A DNA stretch of 64,000 nt from an uncultured Fimbriimonadaceae bacterium (GTDB lineage: Bacteria > Armatimonadota > Fimbriimonadia > Fimbriimonadales > Fimbriimonadaceae). The stretch lies in contig CALGMO010000059.1 of NCBI GenBank assembly GCA_937961665.1, positions 1 through 64,000 of the forward strand. The letters are read 5' to 3'. A model generated the notes under the pieces. That model did not search any database. It worked only from the letters and a program-made list of their open reading frames with translations, and was not told where the DNA came from. The position numbers and the translations under genes were made by a program. Shown here piece after piece: positions 39,591 through 47,634 of the stretch. The stretch's first letter is position 1. The number at the start of each line of letters is the position of its first letter.

Positions 39591-42500
39591 ATGGACGTGG
39601 TCAGCTCTGCAGCATCGATCGCCCTCGCAGGGGGAGTGAACGGCAAGACGGCCGGTCAGGCGTCCTCCGTGGAGGGCGGCTTCGCGGAGATCCTCCTTTT
39701 GGAGCCTCCGCCACCTGGGGAACCCTCCCCGACGGCGGAGGTCGTCGGGGAAGGGGAGGTCGCGGCCAAGGAGCCGAATGCTCAGCCGCAGGAACTGGAC
39801 CCCAACCCCGAGGCGAAGACGCGAAGGACCCGGAAGCAGTTCGCCATCGACCCGGCCGTTCTCGCACCCTTGGCGGTCACCCAACCTTTGGTGCGGCGGA
39901 GCGAGGCTCCGGCGGAGCCTTCCGCGGCTGGTGCGACCCAAACCTCGCCCGCCGTGGAGAGAGTCGTTCCCGGCGGCAGTCCCGATGTCTCCCGGGACGC
40001 AGCCGTGGTGGAGAGCCCGGACGGCGCTTCGGAGCCGACCGACGCAGCGAAGAAGCTTGAAGCGGCCGACCGGCCCCTGAGCGGCCATGGCGCCCAGTCG
40101 ACGAGCGACCCGGCCTCAACCGATCCACTCTTGAACGAGGTTGAGCGCACCGCTCCGGAGACTGTCCGTGGCGAGAACGCTACCCGCTCCGGCAGGCGCC
40201 CGCGGATCCGGACCGAGGCTCCAGCAGAGACCCTCGCGAACGAGCCCGCCGCGCCTTCGTCGAGGCCGGCCGGAGAGGTGGCCGCCACCTCCGAGGCGCC
40301 AGTTCGGACAGCCAAGCAGGCTGACGCGGCCGCACCGGGAGCGGGCGAGCGGGCCGATCGCCCCGCGGCGCCCTCGGATCCCGAGGTTGGCCCCGCCGTA
40401 GAGGCACCGGCTCGGTCCCGTTCGGATCGCGCCGCCGTGCGGGCAACCCGGTCGGCGAACGCAGAGGTGACGGAGACACAGACCCAGCGGCCGGACGCTC
40501 CCGACGGAATCAAGGTCACAGTGCTGAGTGCGCCGGAAACCTCGGCGAGCGAGCCGGCTCGGCAGCCCCGAGCGCACCGCGGATCTGCCCTCGCCACTCC
40601 GACGAACCGCCCGGATTCCTCTCGTCAGGGGCTGCGAGCCCCGCAGGGCCCGGAGGTCATCGACGATGCACGGCTGGGATCCACGGATCTGAGTCGGTCG
40701 ATGGAGGTCCCCGCAACCGTTCCACCTCTCGCCGCTGAGGAAGGGTCGGCCGATCTCCCCGGTGCCGATCAAGCCAAGGTCTCCGCACCGTCCGCCGAGC
40801 CCTCTGTGGCACACGGCGCCGATCGTGTGGGCGAGCAGCGGACGACTGCCGCATCGGCAGGCCCGCGCGGTCAGCAACCGGCGGCCCCTGGCGAATCGGT
40901 GGCCGACTCGCTCGAGCCGAACGCCGAGCGACAGATGCAGGCGGGTTCGGTGACCGGCGCCGAAGGGCTGGCGGCCGGCGATGGCTCGGACGACACGGGA
41001 GTGGAGAGCCCGCCGACAGGTTCGTCGGCCACGGCCTCCAGCGAGACAGAGGTTTCGGATGCGGAGCCACCGACGAAGGCCGCCGGCGGGTCGATCCGCG
41101 AGGTCGCACCACAGGGCGAGGAGGAGCAGGCTCGCCTGCAGGATGGAGCAGGCGCAGTGCAGAACCGTGCTCGACTGAGAACCCGCCCGGCCTCGACCCT
41201 CTCCGCCGAGGTCGAGCAGGGCCGTCCGAGCTCCCAGGCCGCATCGGTTGGCCGACCTGCCACTCCGAGCGACTCGGCTGATGCTGCGGGCCTCGCCGCC
41301 ACTGACCGACCAGCGGTGGAGGCCCTCGGTTCTCCGGCTGCAAGCTTGGCGGTGGAGGCCCAAGTTTCGGTCGCCGATCGCGAGCGGGACTCGGGGATTC
41401 GGTCCGCCGGTCCGGAGCAACCCCAGCCCCAGGCCGCTTCCGGCCCCAAGAAGCTGTGGAACTGGACGAAGTGGAGCGCGGTGCGGGACGCCGCCCTCGC
41501 CCAGCTGGAGGCGGCGGACCTCGTCCCGAACTCGGACATCCGCTCGGGCCAGGCGGCTCCTTCCATTCGAGAGCCGCTCCTTGTGGCCCCGACGATGCTC
41601 GGTGACGCATCGACGACCCAGCGAAGCCGACACGCCGCCACCCTCGCGGAGTCTGCGGACGACAAGGCGGAGGCGTCGGGATCGACGGTCGGGCGCCGAG
41701 GTCGGACCGTCAACGATCAGGCGACCCTCCTGACGACAGGCGGTCGTTCGGCACCGAACGCTCCTGCTATCGGCGGCGAGCCGGTCGGGCCCTCTTCCGC
41801 GCCGATGCCGCAAGCTGCCTTCCCGGCAGAGGTCGAGGGCGCGAACGAGACGGGAACGTTCCGAAACGAAGCCGCGGTGCCTTCCGAGCTGTTGGGTGGG
41901 GTGGCACCGGAGCGGGCCTCATCTCAGAGCACCCTGCAGGCGGGGGACCGGCCGGTGCGCCGTGCGCATCCGGAGGTTGCGACGCACAAGCCGGCGCGGG
42001 CCAGGTCCGGCGTCGCCAGTCCCGCCCAGGGTGCCGAGCAGGTTGTGCCGGAGCAAGCCGACGGCTCTTCCGTCGAGCCCGCCGCACCCGGGCCCCAGGA
42101 GCCCGAGGCCCTGCGGCCCTCGACGGAGGCTCCGGCGGAGCAGCCGAGGATGGACCCGGTTCGCGGCGTGTCGAACGGCGGTGCAACCCCTGCGTCCTCG
42201 TCGGTAAACCAGGCGCCATCGGTGACTCAGCCTGCCGTTCAGTCCCCCGCCACGCAGCCGGAGGGCGCTCCGGCGTTGGATGGCCGCACCCTTCGCCAGC
42301 TCTCCGACCGCGTCCTTCTCCTGGCGACGTCGCGGAGAAAGGACCCCGTGGTGGTCCGGCTGGAGCCGCGCGACCTCGGCATTCTGACGATCACGATCAG
42401 TCAGGATCAGAACCGAGTCGAGGCTACGGTGGCCGCCAGCAACGAGCAAGTCCGTGTCGCGCTGCAGCACAGCGCACCGGCCCTGCAGCAGTCGCTCGAG

Positions 42501-42707
42501 ACCCGCGGGCTCCAGCTGGCTTCGTTGAGCATCGAGGCCCAGACGAGCGGCTTCGGCGGGTTCGGCGATCGCGCTGGCCAGCCGAACCCAGGTCCGCAGC
42601 AGCAGCCCCTGCCGTTCCGGTTCGCCGAGGCCGCACCGGAGGCTGCTCGGCGGGAGGCGGCGTTCGAGACGCCATCGGCGGACAAGGCCGTCGACTACCG
42701 AATCTAG
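39591..42707 (+). CDS. fliK: Flagellar hook-length control protein FliK (very long, low-complexity)
   Basis: A 1038-aa protein. Residues ~50-880 are low complexity (Ala, Pro, Glu, Ser, Arg), with no stable fold visible. The C-terminal ~130 residues carry the FliK_C/Flg_hook domain: LRQLSDRVLLLATSRRKDPVVVRLEPRDLGILTITI, QVRVALQHSAPALQQSLETRGLQLASLSIE, then a QQQPLPFRF tail. FliK is the exported molecular ruler for the hook and switches secretion specificity. Most FliKs are 400-600 aa, so this ruler is long. The start ATG at 39591 has only a weak AGG upstream. flgD follows 15 nt downstream with AGGAGGAGA, so the hook genes are co-transcribed. Confidence 0.88.
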   Translation: MDVVSSAASIALAGGVNGKTAGQASSVEGGFAEILLLEPPPPGEPSPTAEVVGEGEVAAKEPNAQPQELDPNPEAKTRRTRKQFAIDPAVLAPLAVTQPLVRRSEAPAEPSAAGATQTSPAVERVVPGGSPDVSRDAAVVESPDGASEPTDAAKKLEAADRPLSGHGAQSTSDPASTDPLLNEVERTAPETVRGENATRSGRRPRIRTEAPAETLANEPAAPSSRPAGEVAATSEAPVRTAKQADAAAPGAGERADRPAAPSDPEVGPAVEAPARSRSDRAAVRATRSANAEVTETQTQRPDAPDGIKVTVLSAPETSASEPARQPRAHRGSALATPTNRPDSSRQGLRAPQGPEVIDDARLGSTDLSRSMEVPATVPPLAAEEGSADLPGADQAKVSAPSAEPSVAHGADRVGEQRTTAASAGPRGQQPAAPGESVADSLEPNAERQMQAGSVTGAEGLAAGDGSDDTGVESPPTGSSATASSETEVSDAEPPTKAAGGSIREVAPQGEEEQARLQDGAGAVQNRARLRTRPASTLSAEVEQGRPSSQAASVGRPATPSDSADAAGLAATDRPAVEALGSPAASLAVEAQVSVADRERDSGIRSAGPEQPQPQAASGPKKLWNWTKWSAVRDAALAQLEAADLVPNSDIRSGQAAPSIREPLLVAPTMLGDASTTQRSRHAATLAESADDKAEASGSTVGRRGRTVNDQATLLTTGGRSAPNAPAIGGEPVGPSSAPMPQAAFPAEVEGANETGTFRNEAAVPSELLGGVAPERASSQSTLQAGDRPVRRAHPEVATHKPARARSGVASPAQGAEQVVPEQADGSSVEPAAPGPQEPEALRPSTEAPAEQPRMDPVRGVSNGGATPASSSVNQAPSVTQPAVQSPATQPEGAPALDGRTLRQLSDRVLLLATSRRKDPVVVRLEPRDLGILTITISQDQNRVEATVAASNEQVRVALQHSAPALQQSLETRGLQLASLSIEAQTSGFGGFGDRAGQPNPGPQQQPLPFRFAEAAPEAARREAAFETPSADKAVDYRI

Positions 42708-42722
42708 GAGGAGAAGAGATCG

Positions 42723-43358
42723 ATGTTCGCAGGAGCGGTGGAACCCTACGACGGCGCGGTGTACTACGGCGTGAAGGCGCCGAGCGCCAAGAGCCAGCTC
42801 AACATGGAGACCTTCCTCCGGCTGCTCGTGACGCAGCTCACCAACCAGAACCCGCTGGAGCCGATGAACGACCGGGACTTCTTCGCGCAGATGGCGCAGC
42901 TCGGTCAGGTCCAGGGTCTGGAGAAGATGCAGAGCTCGCTCGACGTTCAGCAGGCCAACCAACTGATGGGTAAGGTCGTCACGGCCTTCCGCCCGATGAC
43001 CGAGAACAGCGACGGCGTGAACCAGACGGTCACCGGCGTGGTCCGCAAGGTGATCCTGAAGAACGGCGAGCGGTACGTCGGCATCGAGGAGCCCGGCGGA
43101 GGGATCGTTGAGACCAAAATCGCGCAGATTCTCAGCATCAGCGAGGGAACGGACGTGGCGGCTGCGGCGGCGCTGCTCGGAAAGCGGGTCAGCGCGGTGA
43201 CCACCGGCGGCACGGCGGAGTCGCCGATCTACCTGCCGGTCGTGGGTCAGGTGGTCGGCCTTCGAACCACGTCGCAGGGCGTGCAGCTGCAGGTCCGCAA
43301 GGACGACGGCCAGACGGTCTCCGTGGACCTCGGCGCGGTGCAGAGCATCACGCAATAG
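42723..43358 (+). CDS. flgD: Flagellar hook assembly scaffold FlgD
   Basis: A 211-aa hook-capping protein. The N-terminal signature MNMETFLRLLVTQLTNQNPLEPMNDRDFFAQMAQ-like block is clear (residues ~28-60), followed by a short C-terminal beta region (TVTGVVRKVILKNGERYVGIE). It caps the growing hook while FlgE is added. The ribosome binding site is AGGAGGAGA, 6-7 nt before the ATG. It lies between fliK and the small flagellar operon gene. Confidence 0.95.
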   Translation: MFAGAVEPYDGAVYYGVKAPSAKSQLNMETFLRLLVTQLTNQNPLEPMNDRDFFAQMAQLGQVQGLEKMQSSLDVQQANQLMGKVVTAFRPMTENSDGVNQTVTGVVRKVILKNGERYVGIEEPGGGIVETKIAQILSISEGTDVAAAAALLGKRVSAVTTGGTAESPIYLPVVGQVVGLRTTSQGVQLQVRKDDGQTVSVDLGAVQSITQ

Positions 43359-43367
43359 GAGCCTAGG

Positions 43368-43745
43368 ATGGACGCGAGGATTCAGAACGCAAGGATCGCC
43401 GAGAGGATCGCGCAGCAGCCCGTCGCCGCGCCACGCCCCAACCCCGCGGCCGGCGGTGCCCAGGCGCCGGACTTCCAGGCGCTGCTGCAGGACCGGCTGA
43501 AGGTGAGCGGGCACGCTCAGACGAGGCTGCAGAGCAGGGAGATCCAGCTCGGCAAAGAGGAGTGGGAGCGCGTGCTGAGCGGCGTGGAGCGCGCCGCGCA
43601 GAAGGGCGCCCGCGAGTCCCTGGTGATGCTGGACGACGTGGCACTGGTGGTCAGCATCCGGAATCGGACGGTGATCACCGCCGTCGACAAGCAGCACCTG
43701 AAGGACAACGTCTTCACCAACATCGACAGCGCGGTGATCGTGTAG
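43368..43745 (+). CDS. Small flagellar operon protein (TIGR02530-like)
   Basis: A 125-aa protein found in flagellar hook operons of many Gram-positives and deep-branching phyla. The motif order HAQTRLQSREIQL, GVERAAQKGARESLVMLDDVALVVSIRNRTVITAVD, and the closing FTNIDSAVIV matches that family. Its role is not established; location suggests a function in hook assembly. It begins 9 nt after flgD. Confidence 0.88.
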   Translation: MDARIQNARIAERIAQQPVAAPRPNPAAGGAQAPDFQALLQDRLKVSGHAQTRLQSREIQLGKEEWERVLSGVERAAQKGARESLVMLDDVALVVSIRNRTVITAVDKQHLKDNVFTNIDSAVIV

Positions 43746-43892
43746 CGCTGTCCACGACGAGTTCTCATCGACCCAAAGCGGAGGCGGAAAGGCAGGATCG
43801 GGGTTCGGCCCCGAGTGTCGGCGAAACCCCAGAAAGGGGCGAGCAGCCTCCGAGAAGACCGAAACGAACGCACAAGGAACAGGAGGCATCGA
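43746..43892 (+). other. 147-bp GC-rich leader with short hairpins before flgE
   Basis: No gene is seen here. Predicted stems include CGGGG-ttcgg-CCCCG (43799-43813), CCGA-gtg-TCGG, and CCCC-agaaa-GGGG (about 43826-43839), packed within 45 nt, then an A-rich stretch and AGGAGG 6 nt before flgE. It is long compared with the 9-15 nt gaps between the other hook genes. It could be a regulatory leader or an RNA-processing site. No T-run follows, so a classical terminator is unlikely. Confidence 0.4.
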
Positions 43893-45185
43893 ATGCTACA
43901 GGCATTGCTCGCTGGAGTCGCCAGCATCAAGGCGCAGCAGACGCGCATGAACGTGATCGGCAACAACCTGGCCAACGTCAACACCACGGCGTACAAGGGA
44001 TCGCGCGTGACCTTCCAGGACATGATCGCCCAGACGATCCGCGGAGCGGCTCGGCCCACCGACAGCCTCGGCGGCACCAACCCGATCCAGTACGGCTTGG
44101 GCGTGCTGATCGGCGGCACGGACGTGAACAACGAGCAGGGTTCGCTGAACGCCACCAACCGCCCGACGGACCTGGCGATCCAGGGCAACGGCTACTTCGT
44201 CGTCTCGAACGGCGACCGCGTCTCCTACACCCGGGACGGGGCGTTCGAGCTCGACGCTCTGGGCGACCTGGTGCACCGGGCAACCGGCGAGCGGCTGCTC
44301 GGATGGTCTGCGGACAGCTTCGGCAACATCGACACGAACCAGCCGATCGGCACGGCTTCCACGCTCAAGATTCCCGTCGGCGCGTTGAACGCGGTGCAGG
44401 TCACGTCGCGCGTGGACTTCGCCGGCAACCTGAACGCCGCGGCCCCGCCCACGGAGGAGTGGAACACCATCGTGCGGGTGTACGACTCCCTCGGCGGCCA
44501 GCACGACATCAACGTGCGGTTCTTCAACCGCCAGAGCTGGACGACCCCGCCGACCGGCGCTCCCGCCGGCACCATCTCGAGCTGGGACTGGGAGGCCACC
44601 GAGCCGTCGACCGGGACGTCGATCATCGGCAGCTCCTCCACGGCTCCGAACGAGCCGATGTACTTCGACGAGAACGGCATCCTGCTGAACGCCTCGGTGC
44701 TGGGTCGGATCACGGTGCCGGGTTCGACTGCGGCCCCGGCCTTCGACATCGACCTAGACTTCAGCAGGATCGGGCAGCTGGCGACCGACACGCAGGTGCA
44801 GGCCTCGAACCAGAACGGCTATCCGCCCGGATCGCTGCAGGGCTTCTCCATCGGCGTCGACGGCATCATCACAGGACTGTTCACCAACGGTCTCACCCGG
44901 CCGCTCGGCCAGATCGCGATGGCCATCTTCCCGAACCCGAACGGTCTGGAGCGGATGGGCAACAACCTGTGGCGCGCTACGGACAACTCTGGAATCCCCG
45001 TGGTGGGCACGCCCCGGACCGGCGGCCGTGGGAGCGTCAACTCGGGCTTCCTCGAGCAGTCGAACGTCGACATCGGCAACGAGTTCACGGAGCTGATCGT
45101 GACCCAGCGCGGCTTCCAGGCGAACACCCGCGTGGTGACGGTCGTGGACGAGATGCTCCAGGAGCTGCTGAACATGAAGAGGTGA
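43893..45185 (+). CDS. flgE: Flagellar hook protein FlgE
   Basis: A 430-aa hook subunit. The N-terminal rod/hook motif MNVIGNNLANVNTTAYKGSR and the C-terminal NVDIGNEFTELIVTQRGFQANTRVVTVVDEMLQELLNMKR are diagnostic. LAIQGNGYFVV is the FlgE/F/G domain motif. Central region DSLGGQHDINVRFFNRQ is the D1/D2 part typical of FlgE. Start ATG at 43893 has AGGAGG at ideal spacing. The remaining flagellar genes are not in the window. Confidence 0.95.
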   Translation: MLQALLAGVASIKAQQTRMNVIGNNLANVNTTAYKGSRVTFQDMIAQTIRGAARPTDSLGGTNPIQYGLGVLIGGTDVNNEQGSLNATNRPTDLAIQGNGYFVVSNGDRVSYTRDGAFELDALGDLVHRATGERLLGWSADSFGNIDTNQPIGTASTLKIPVGALNAVQVTSRVDFAGNLNAAAPPTEEWNTIVRVYDSLGGQHDINVRFFNRQSWTTPPTGAPAGTISSWDWEATEPSTGTSIIGSSSTAPNEPMYFDENGILLNASVLGRITVPGSTAAPAFDIDLDFSRIGQLATDTQVQASNQNGYPPGSLQGFSIGVDGIITGLFTNGLTRPLGQIAMAIFPNPNGLERMGNNLWRATDNSGIPVVGTPRTGGRGSVNSGFLEQSNVDIGNEFTELIVTQRGFQANTRVVTVVDEMLQELLNMKR

Positions 45186-45209
45186 CGTCGGGCTAGGCGC
45201 TCGGCGCAT

Positions 45210-45241
45210 GGGGCGGCCCGGCCGGACGGCCAGGCCGCCCC
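45210..45241 (+). terminator. Strong hairpin after flgE
   Basis: GGGGCGGCC (45210-45218) pairs with GGCCGCCCC (45233-45241), a perfect 9-bp stem, and the loop contains a further GGCC/GGCC pairing. There is no T-run. It falls between the flgE stop and the ridA -10 box, so it probably ends the flagellar transcript or stabilises its 3' end. Confidence 0.55.
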
Positions 45242-45249
45242 GCTGTGGG

Positions 45250-45263
45250 TATAGTCCCCGCCA
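45250..45263 (+). promoter_or_regulatory. -10 box of likely leaderless ridA
   Basis: TATAGT (45250-45255) ends 7 nt before the ATG at 45263. No Shine-Dalgarno is seen between them. Confidence 0.55.
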
Positions 45264-45643
45264 TGGTTCGCGAGATCGTTTCCACGGGTGATGCCCCTGC
45301 CGCCATCGGCCCGTACAGCCAAGCCGTCGCGGCCGAAGGCCGGTTCCTCTTTCTCAGCGGTCAGATCCCGCTGAAGCCGGACGGCACCTTGGTGCACGGG
45401 GACATCGCCGAACAGACTCGCCAGGTCGTGGCGAACCTCAAAGCCGTGCTCGCCGCCCGGGGCCTGACGCCGATAAACCTCGTCAAGACGACGATCTTCC
45501 TGTCCTCCATGGAGCACTTCGCCACCGTCAACGAGATCTACGGGTCGCTCTTCGAGGGCGCGCCTCCCGCGAGGTCGACGGTCGCCGTGGCCGGACTGCC
45601 CAGGGGCGTGGACGTGGAGATCGAGGGCATCGCGGTCTACTGA
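45263..45643 (+). CDS. ridA: RidA-family 2-iminobutanoate/2-iminopropanoate deaminase
   Basis: A 126-aa enzyme that hydrolyses reactive enamine/imine intermediates. Family blocks: APAAIGPYSQAV (N-terminus), LFLSGQIPL, the catalytic Arg in ARSTVAVAGLPRG and the final VEIEGIAVY. Length is standard. It directly precedes the quinate-dehydrogenase-like gene with 3 nt between. Confidence 0.95.
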   Translation: MVREIVSTGDAPAAIGPYSQAVAAEGRFLFLSGQIPLKPDGTLVHGDIAEQTRQVVANLKAVLAARGLTPINLVKTTIFLSSMEHFATVNEIYGSLFEGAPPARSTVAVAGLPRGVDVEIEGIAVY

Positions 45644-45646
45644 CGC

Positions 45647-46564
45647 ATGAAACGGATCGTCTCCGTCAGCTTGGGATCCAGCAAGGGCGACAAGGTTTTT
45701 GAGACGGAGATTCTCGGGGAGCGGTTCCGCATCGAGAGGATCGGAACCGACGGCGATCGGCGGCGCTTCGCGAGCCTTTTCCGTGAGCTGGACGGCAAGG
45801 TGGACGCCCTGGGTGTCGGCGGTGCGGACATCTACGTGGTGGCCGCCGGGCGCAGGTACGCCTTCCGCGAGATCCAGCGCCTGGTGTCCGGGGCGAGATC
45901 GACGCCGGTCGTGGATGGCAGCGGGCTGAAGCACACGCTCGAAAGGGAAACGATCCGTCGCCTTGCGGCGGACGGCATCGCCGACTTCTCGCGGGAGAGG
46001 GTTCTGCTGGTCTCGGCCGTGGACCGCTACGGCATGGCGGAGGCCCTCTCGCAGGCGTGTCCGAACGTGATCTACGGGGACGCGCTCTTCGCGCTGGGGC
46101 TCCCGTGGCGGATCAGGAGCTACCGGACGATCCAGTGGGTGGGGGCGCTGCTGCTGCCGATCGTCGTCCGACTCCCCTTCCAGTGGTTCTATCCAACCGG
46201 CGAGAAGCAGGAGAAGCGCACGCCGAGGTTTCCGGACGTGTTCGAGTGGGCCACTTGGATCGCAGGGGACAAGCACTACATCCGCAGGTACGCGCCCGAC
46301 CGGTTGGACGGCAAGACGGTGCTGACGCAGAGCATCCGCAAGCACGACCTCGAGTGGCTCCGCGGTTCGGGCGTCCGTCGGCTGGTGACGACGACCCCCG
46401 AGATGGGAGGGGAGACGTTCGCCACGAACGTCATGGAGGGCGTCGTGGTCGCCCTCTCGGGCAAGCGCCCGGAGCAGATGACGGAGTCGGACTACCTCGC
46501 GGTGCTGGATCGGCTCGGATGGCGTCCGAGCGTGTTCGATCTGGCCGACGGTGCTTCGGGGTAA
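45647..46564 (+). CDS. Quinate 5-dehydrogenase-like protein (function unproven)
   Basis: A 305-aa protein of a family often labelled quinate 5-dehydrogenase in databases, though this name is not backed by biochemistry I know of. Conserved blocks are VSVSLGSSKGDKVFETEILGE, LGVGGADIYV, TPVVDGSGLKHTLE, VLLVSAVDRYGMAEAL and TTTPEMGGETFATNVMEGVVVALSGK. No classical GxGxxG is seen. The next gene, an acyl-ACP-reductase-like protein, is the partner I recall from other genomes. A catalytic role is not assigned. Confidence 0.7.
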   Translation: MKRIVSVSLGSSKGDKVFETEILGERFRIERIGTDGDRRRFASLFRELDGKVDALGVGGADIYVVAAGRRYAFREIQRLVSGARSTPVVDGSGLKHTLERETIRRLAADGIADFSRERVLLVSAVDRYGMAEALSQACPNVIYGDALFALGLPWRIRSYRTIQWVGALLLPIVVRLPFQWFYPTGEKQEKRTPRFPDVFEWATWIAGDKHYIRRYAPDRLDGKTVLTQSIRKHDLEWLRGSGVRRLVTTTPEMGGETFATNVMEGVVVALSGKRPEQMTESDYLAVLDRLGWRPSVFDLADGASG

Positions 46565-46575
46565 AGTTCCTGCGT
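46562..46575 (+). promoter_or_regulatory. -10 box overlapping a stop codon, for a leaderless TTG start
   Basis: TAAAGT (46562-46567) contains the TAA stop of the preceding gene and ends 7 nt before TTG at 46575. It supports 46575 over the GTG at 46551 as the start of the next gene. Confidence 0.5.
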
Positions 46576-47627
46576 TGACTCCGTTCGGATTCGTCATCCA
46601 TCCCCTCTCCCCGCGGGACGCCGCACGCAAGTATCCGATCGCACGGCTGTTGCCGGACGGCGCCATCGAGGCGCTCTTGGCTCGCAAGAGGCCGATGATC
46701 GTCAGCGAGATCCGTGGCGTGCGCTCGCTCACAGGCAAGGAGACCAAGGGCTGGTTCGTCGGGTGCCCGCTGACGCCGGCGCAGATGGTTCGCAAGCTTC
46801 CCCTCAGCCTCGTCTACGATCGCATCTGCGAGGCTGTGGAGCTCGCCCGGCGGGAGGGCGCCCAGATCGTCGGTCTGGGTGCCTTCACCAGCGTGGTGGG
46901 GGATGGGGGAGTGACGATCGCCGAGCGCTCGTCCGTCGCGATCACGACAGGGAATAGCTACACGGTGGCGACGGCCATCGAGGGCACGCTCGAGGCCTGT
47001 GAGAGGGTCGGCATCCAGCCGGAGCGATCCTCCCTCGCCGTGGTGGGAGCTACGGGCAGCATCGGCAAGACCTGCGCCACCCTTCTGTCGGAACGGTTCG
47101 GCAGGCTCGTCCTCGTCGGTCGGGACTCGGCCCGCACGGAGGCCTTGGCGGAGACCCTGCCCGGTTCGGAAGCCACGACGAGCGTGGAGCGGTTGAGGGA
47201 CTGCGACGCGGTGGTGACCGTCACGTCGTCGGACTCGGCCATCATCCAGCCGGAACACCTGAAGGCTGGGGCCGTGGTCTGCGACGTCGCGCGTCCCCGC
47301 GACGTTTCGGTGCGCGTGGCGAAGGAGCGGCCCGACGTCCTGGTGATCGAGGGCGGGGTGGTGGCGGTGCCGGGGGACGTGGACTTCGGCTTCAACTTCG
47401 GATTTCCCCCGAAGACGGCGTACGCCTGCATGAGCGAGACGATGATCCTCGCCCTGGAGGACCGCGCCGAGTGCTACACGCTGGGAAAGGACGTGAGCGT
47501 GGAGCAGGTGCGAGAGATGCTGGAGCTCGCGAGGAAGCATGGATTCCGACTCGCAGGGTTCCGCTCCTTCGAGCGCGCGGTGGACGACGAGGCCATCGAG
47601 CGGGTGCGCGCCGCCCGGGGATCCTGA
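46575..47627 (+). CDS. Acyl-ACP-reductase/shikimate-dehydrogenase-like NAD(P)-binding protein
   Basis: A 350-aa protein beginning LTPFGFVIHPL (TTG start). It resembles cyanobacterial long-chain acyl-ACP reductase in layout: an N-terminal domain with GLGAFTSVV and TTGNSYTVATA, then a Rossmann domain with VVGATGSIGKTCATLL (about 155-170), DVARPRDVSV and GGVVAVPGDVDF, and a final AYACMSETMILALE. In cyanobacteria the family makes fatty aldehydes; other members are annotated shikimate dehydrogenase. A GTG at 46551 (overlapping the upstream gene) is an alternative start but has no Shine-Dalgarno. The substrate is unknown and no aldehyde deformylating oxygenase is adjacent. Confidence 0.75.
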   Translation: MTPFGFVIHPLSPRDAARKYPIARLLPDGAIEALLARKRPMIVSEIRGVRSLTGKETKGWFVGCPLTPAQMVRKLPLSLVYDRICEAVELARREGAQIVGLGAFTSVVGDGGVTIAERSSVAITTGNSYTVATAIEGTLEACERVGIQPERSSLAVVGATGSIGKTCATLLSERFGRLVLVGRDSARTEALAETLPGSEATTSVERLRDCDAVVTVTSSDSAIIQPEHLKAGAVVCDVARPRDVSVRVAKERPDVLVIEGGVVAVPGDVDFGFNFGFPPKTAYACMSETMILALEDRAECYTLGKDVSVEQVREMLELARKHGFRLAGFRSFERAVDDEAIERVRAARGS

Positions 47628-47634
47628 CGACGGC

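Noticed and set aside
43797-43880. c-di-GMP (GEMM-I) riboswitch before flgE
   Set aside because: Some short pieces (GAAA loop, AGCC) look similar, but the second helix and tetraloop receptor are missing. Kept only as an unexplained structured leader.
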